From positions 712,501-776,500 of the forward strand of contig WAEK01000020.1 in assembly GCA_011634665.1 (NCBI GenBank): 64,000 nt of DNA, read 5' to 3'. Under the pieces are notes generated by a model, which searched no databases, was not told where the DNA came from, and saw only the letters and a program-made list of their open reading frames with translations. The translations under genes were made by a program, and so were the position numbers. Shown one piece after another: positions 62,901-64,000 of the stretch (positions within the stretch are counted from its first letter, which is position 1; every line of letters starts with the position of its first letter). This DNA comes from Mortierella sp. BCC40632 (Eukaryota > Mortierellomycota > Mortierellomycetes > Mortierellales > Mortierellaceae).

Positions 62901-64000
62901 TTTTCCCTACTTCTATTTTCTTCTTTGTCCTTTCACATCTTGCCCACCTCTTTTCAATTTCCTCCGCTTTCATTTCCCATCTCCATTCCTTCCTCACATT
63001 CCTCCTTCTGTCTTTTTCCTTCTTTTTTTTCCCCTCCTTTTCTCTCACTCGCTTTCTCCCTACCATTTTCCACTCACCACTCCTCAATTTTCTCCGCCTT
63101 CATCTTTCACTTCTATTCCCACCTCATTTCTCTTCCTCTTGTTTCTCCTTCTTCCGACTTCACTCTGAACTCCTATTCACGACTCGAACCACTTGTTGGC
63201 CATCACTTTGTCTCCAGCTTCGGCAGGAGCCCGACGGCCATTATAGAGTGTTGAGGTAAGTAGAGTCACGGAGAGAGTAGAAGGTGTGAGGCTGGTGGCT
63301 GAAGGGGTTGATGGTGGAGGTGGGTGTGGTGGGACTCAGGGCGGCTGCAGTGAATGTCTTCAGCAGACATCTCAACTTGAGGCAGCGCCTTGTTTCTGGG
63401 AGGTCGAGGGGGGTTCTTTTGGACCCTCCGTGGCTTCTACTCGGCAGTCCTAGGGGAGCTGTTGGCGGTGGCCCCAAAGGTGGGCTATGGCACAACGGCT
63501 GAGGCAGCCGAGGGTCAGCGGTCGGTAGTCAGGGATTCCATTGATCCCTGGAGGCTCTCCGGAGTCTTTTGGTAAGTGTGCCATTTTAGTATAGTTTTAT
63601 TTTATTGTTCTTTTCCACAGCCGGGGTCATTTGGGCCCCACTTTTGTTTTGAGATGAGGTGAGTGAGAGAAGGGGATGGGAGGTGGGATAGGTGGGATAG
63701 GTGGGTGGCGTGGGTAGTGGAGCAGGAGCAGGAGCAGGAGCAGGAACAGAGACAGGAGCAGGAACAGGGAGAATAGGACCAGGACCAGGACCAGGACCAG
63801 GAAGAAGAATAAGAACAGGGGCAGGAGTATGAGCAGGAATAGAAGGAAGAGGTGGAAGTGGGGGAGAGGAATAAGAGGTGGTAGTGGTAGGGGTAGTATG
63901 TTTTAAATACTCGATCCCCCTGGGCCACTTCGCTCTCTGCTTATAGATTCTCTGTATGCAGGCTTTAGATAGCTTTTATTATTTTTTTGTCTTGTTCCTT
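62702..64000. other. right-hand tail, no confirmed gene
   Basis: After the acidic frame there is a TAGAC-rich patch (62700-62755), T/CT-rich sequence 62840-63160, and one plausible coding segment. About 63405-63574 (+) reads FFWTLRGFYSAVLGELLAVA, then RDSIDPWRLSGVF, and ends at a good GTAAGT donor at 63572. An upstream donor (GTAAGT) also lies at 63257. These could be exons of a gene running off the window, but no family is recognised. Confidence 0.4.
63719..63840. repeat. imperfect GGAGCA/GGACCA minisatellite
   Basis: Tandem six-base units drift from GGAGCA through GGAACA to GGACCA. The minus strand would encode Cys-Ser and then Trp-Ser repeats. Confidence 0.85.

Overview
The window is nuclear DNA from a filamentous fungus, most likely an early-diverging zygomycete such as a Mortierellaceae-type species. 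The evidence is spliceosomal introns in most genes (usually GT-AG), a normal complement of eukaryotic housekeeping genes, very long homopolymer and dinucleotide runs, and Ser/Asn/Gln-rich low-complexity protein segments. The taxonomic call is inference; no rRNA or mitochondrial marker is present. Exons were joined by hand from splice signals and reading phase. A gene model is strong where total coding length and phase close, which I state per gene.

Layout from left to right. 1-2566 (-): 5' part of a WD40 protein. 6151-10525 (-): six-exon coiled-coil protein. 12090-16025: mitochondrial energy block, with succinyl-CoA ligase alpha (-), the SDH assembly factor SDHAF4 (+) and the F1-ATPase inhibitor IF1 (+). 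16541-21297 (-): gamma-tubulin complex component 2. 21973-26390 (-): ISWI chromatin remodeller. 28212-30682 (+): mitochondrial m-AAA protease. 31493-32431 (+): four-helix membrane protein. 32775-34550 (+): triple-KH RNA-binding protein. 35176-36453 (+): small KEOPS subunit PCC1, mostly intron. 37518-39221 (+): single-pass membrane protein. 39802-42625 (-): sugar-phosphate/nucleotide-sugar type transporter. 44156-50386 (-): 1860-residue CUB-EGF-Kelch-PSI receptor resembling animal attractin/MEGF8. 51456-52085 (-): C-terminal exons of an unknown gene. 52519-55166 (+): glycyl-tRNA synthetase. 55378-57088 (-): ribosomal protein eS17.

The last 7 kb (57.1-64 kb) differs from the rest. It has decayed reading frames, a Gln-rich frame interrupted inside its repeat, a GC-rich island at 61.4-62.7 kb with repeated units that each carry a strong hairpin, and an acidic reading frame broken twice at G runs. 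A second, smaller hairpin repeat lies at 57.4-57.65 kb. This tail is the best candidate for undescribed biology here, together with the attractin-like receptor.

Functional themes: mitochondrial energy metabolism and quality control (LSC1, SDHAF4, IF1, m-AAA protease), translation (GlyRS, eS17, PCC1 for tRNA t6A), chromatin and cytoskeleton (ISWI, GCP2), and surface/transport proteins. Sense-strand pyrimidine (CT) tracts lie just upstream of most start codons.
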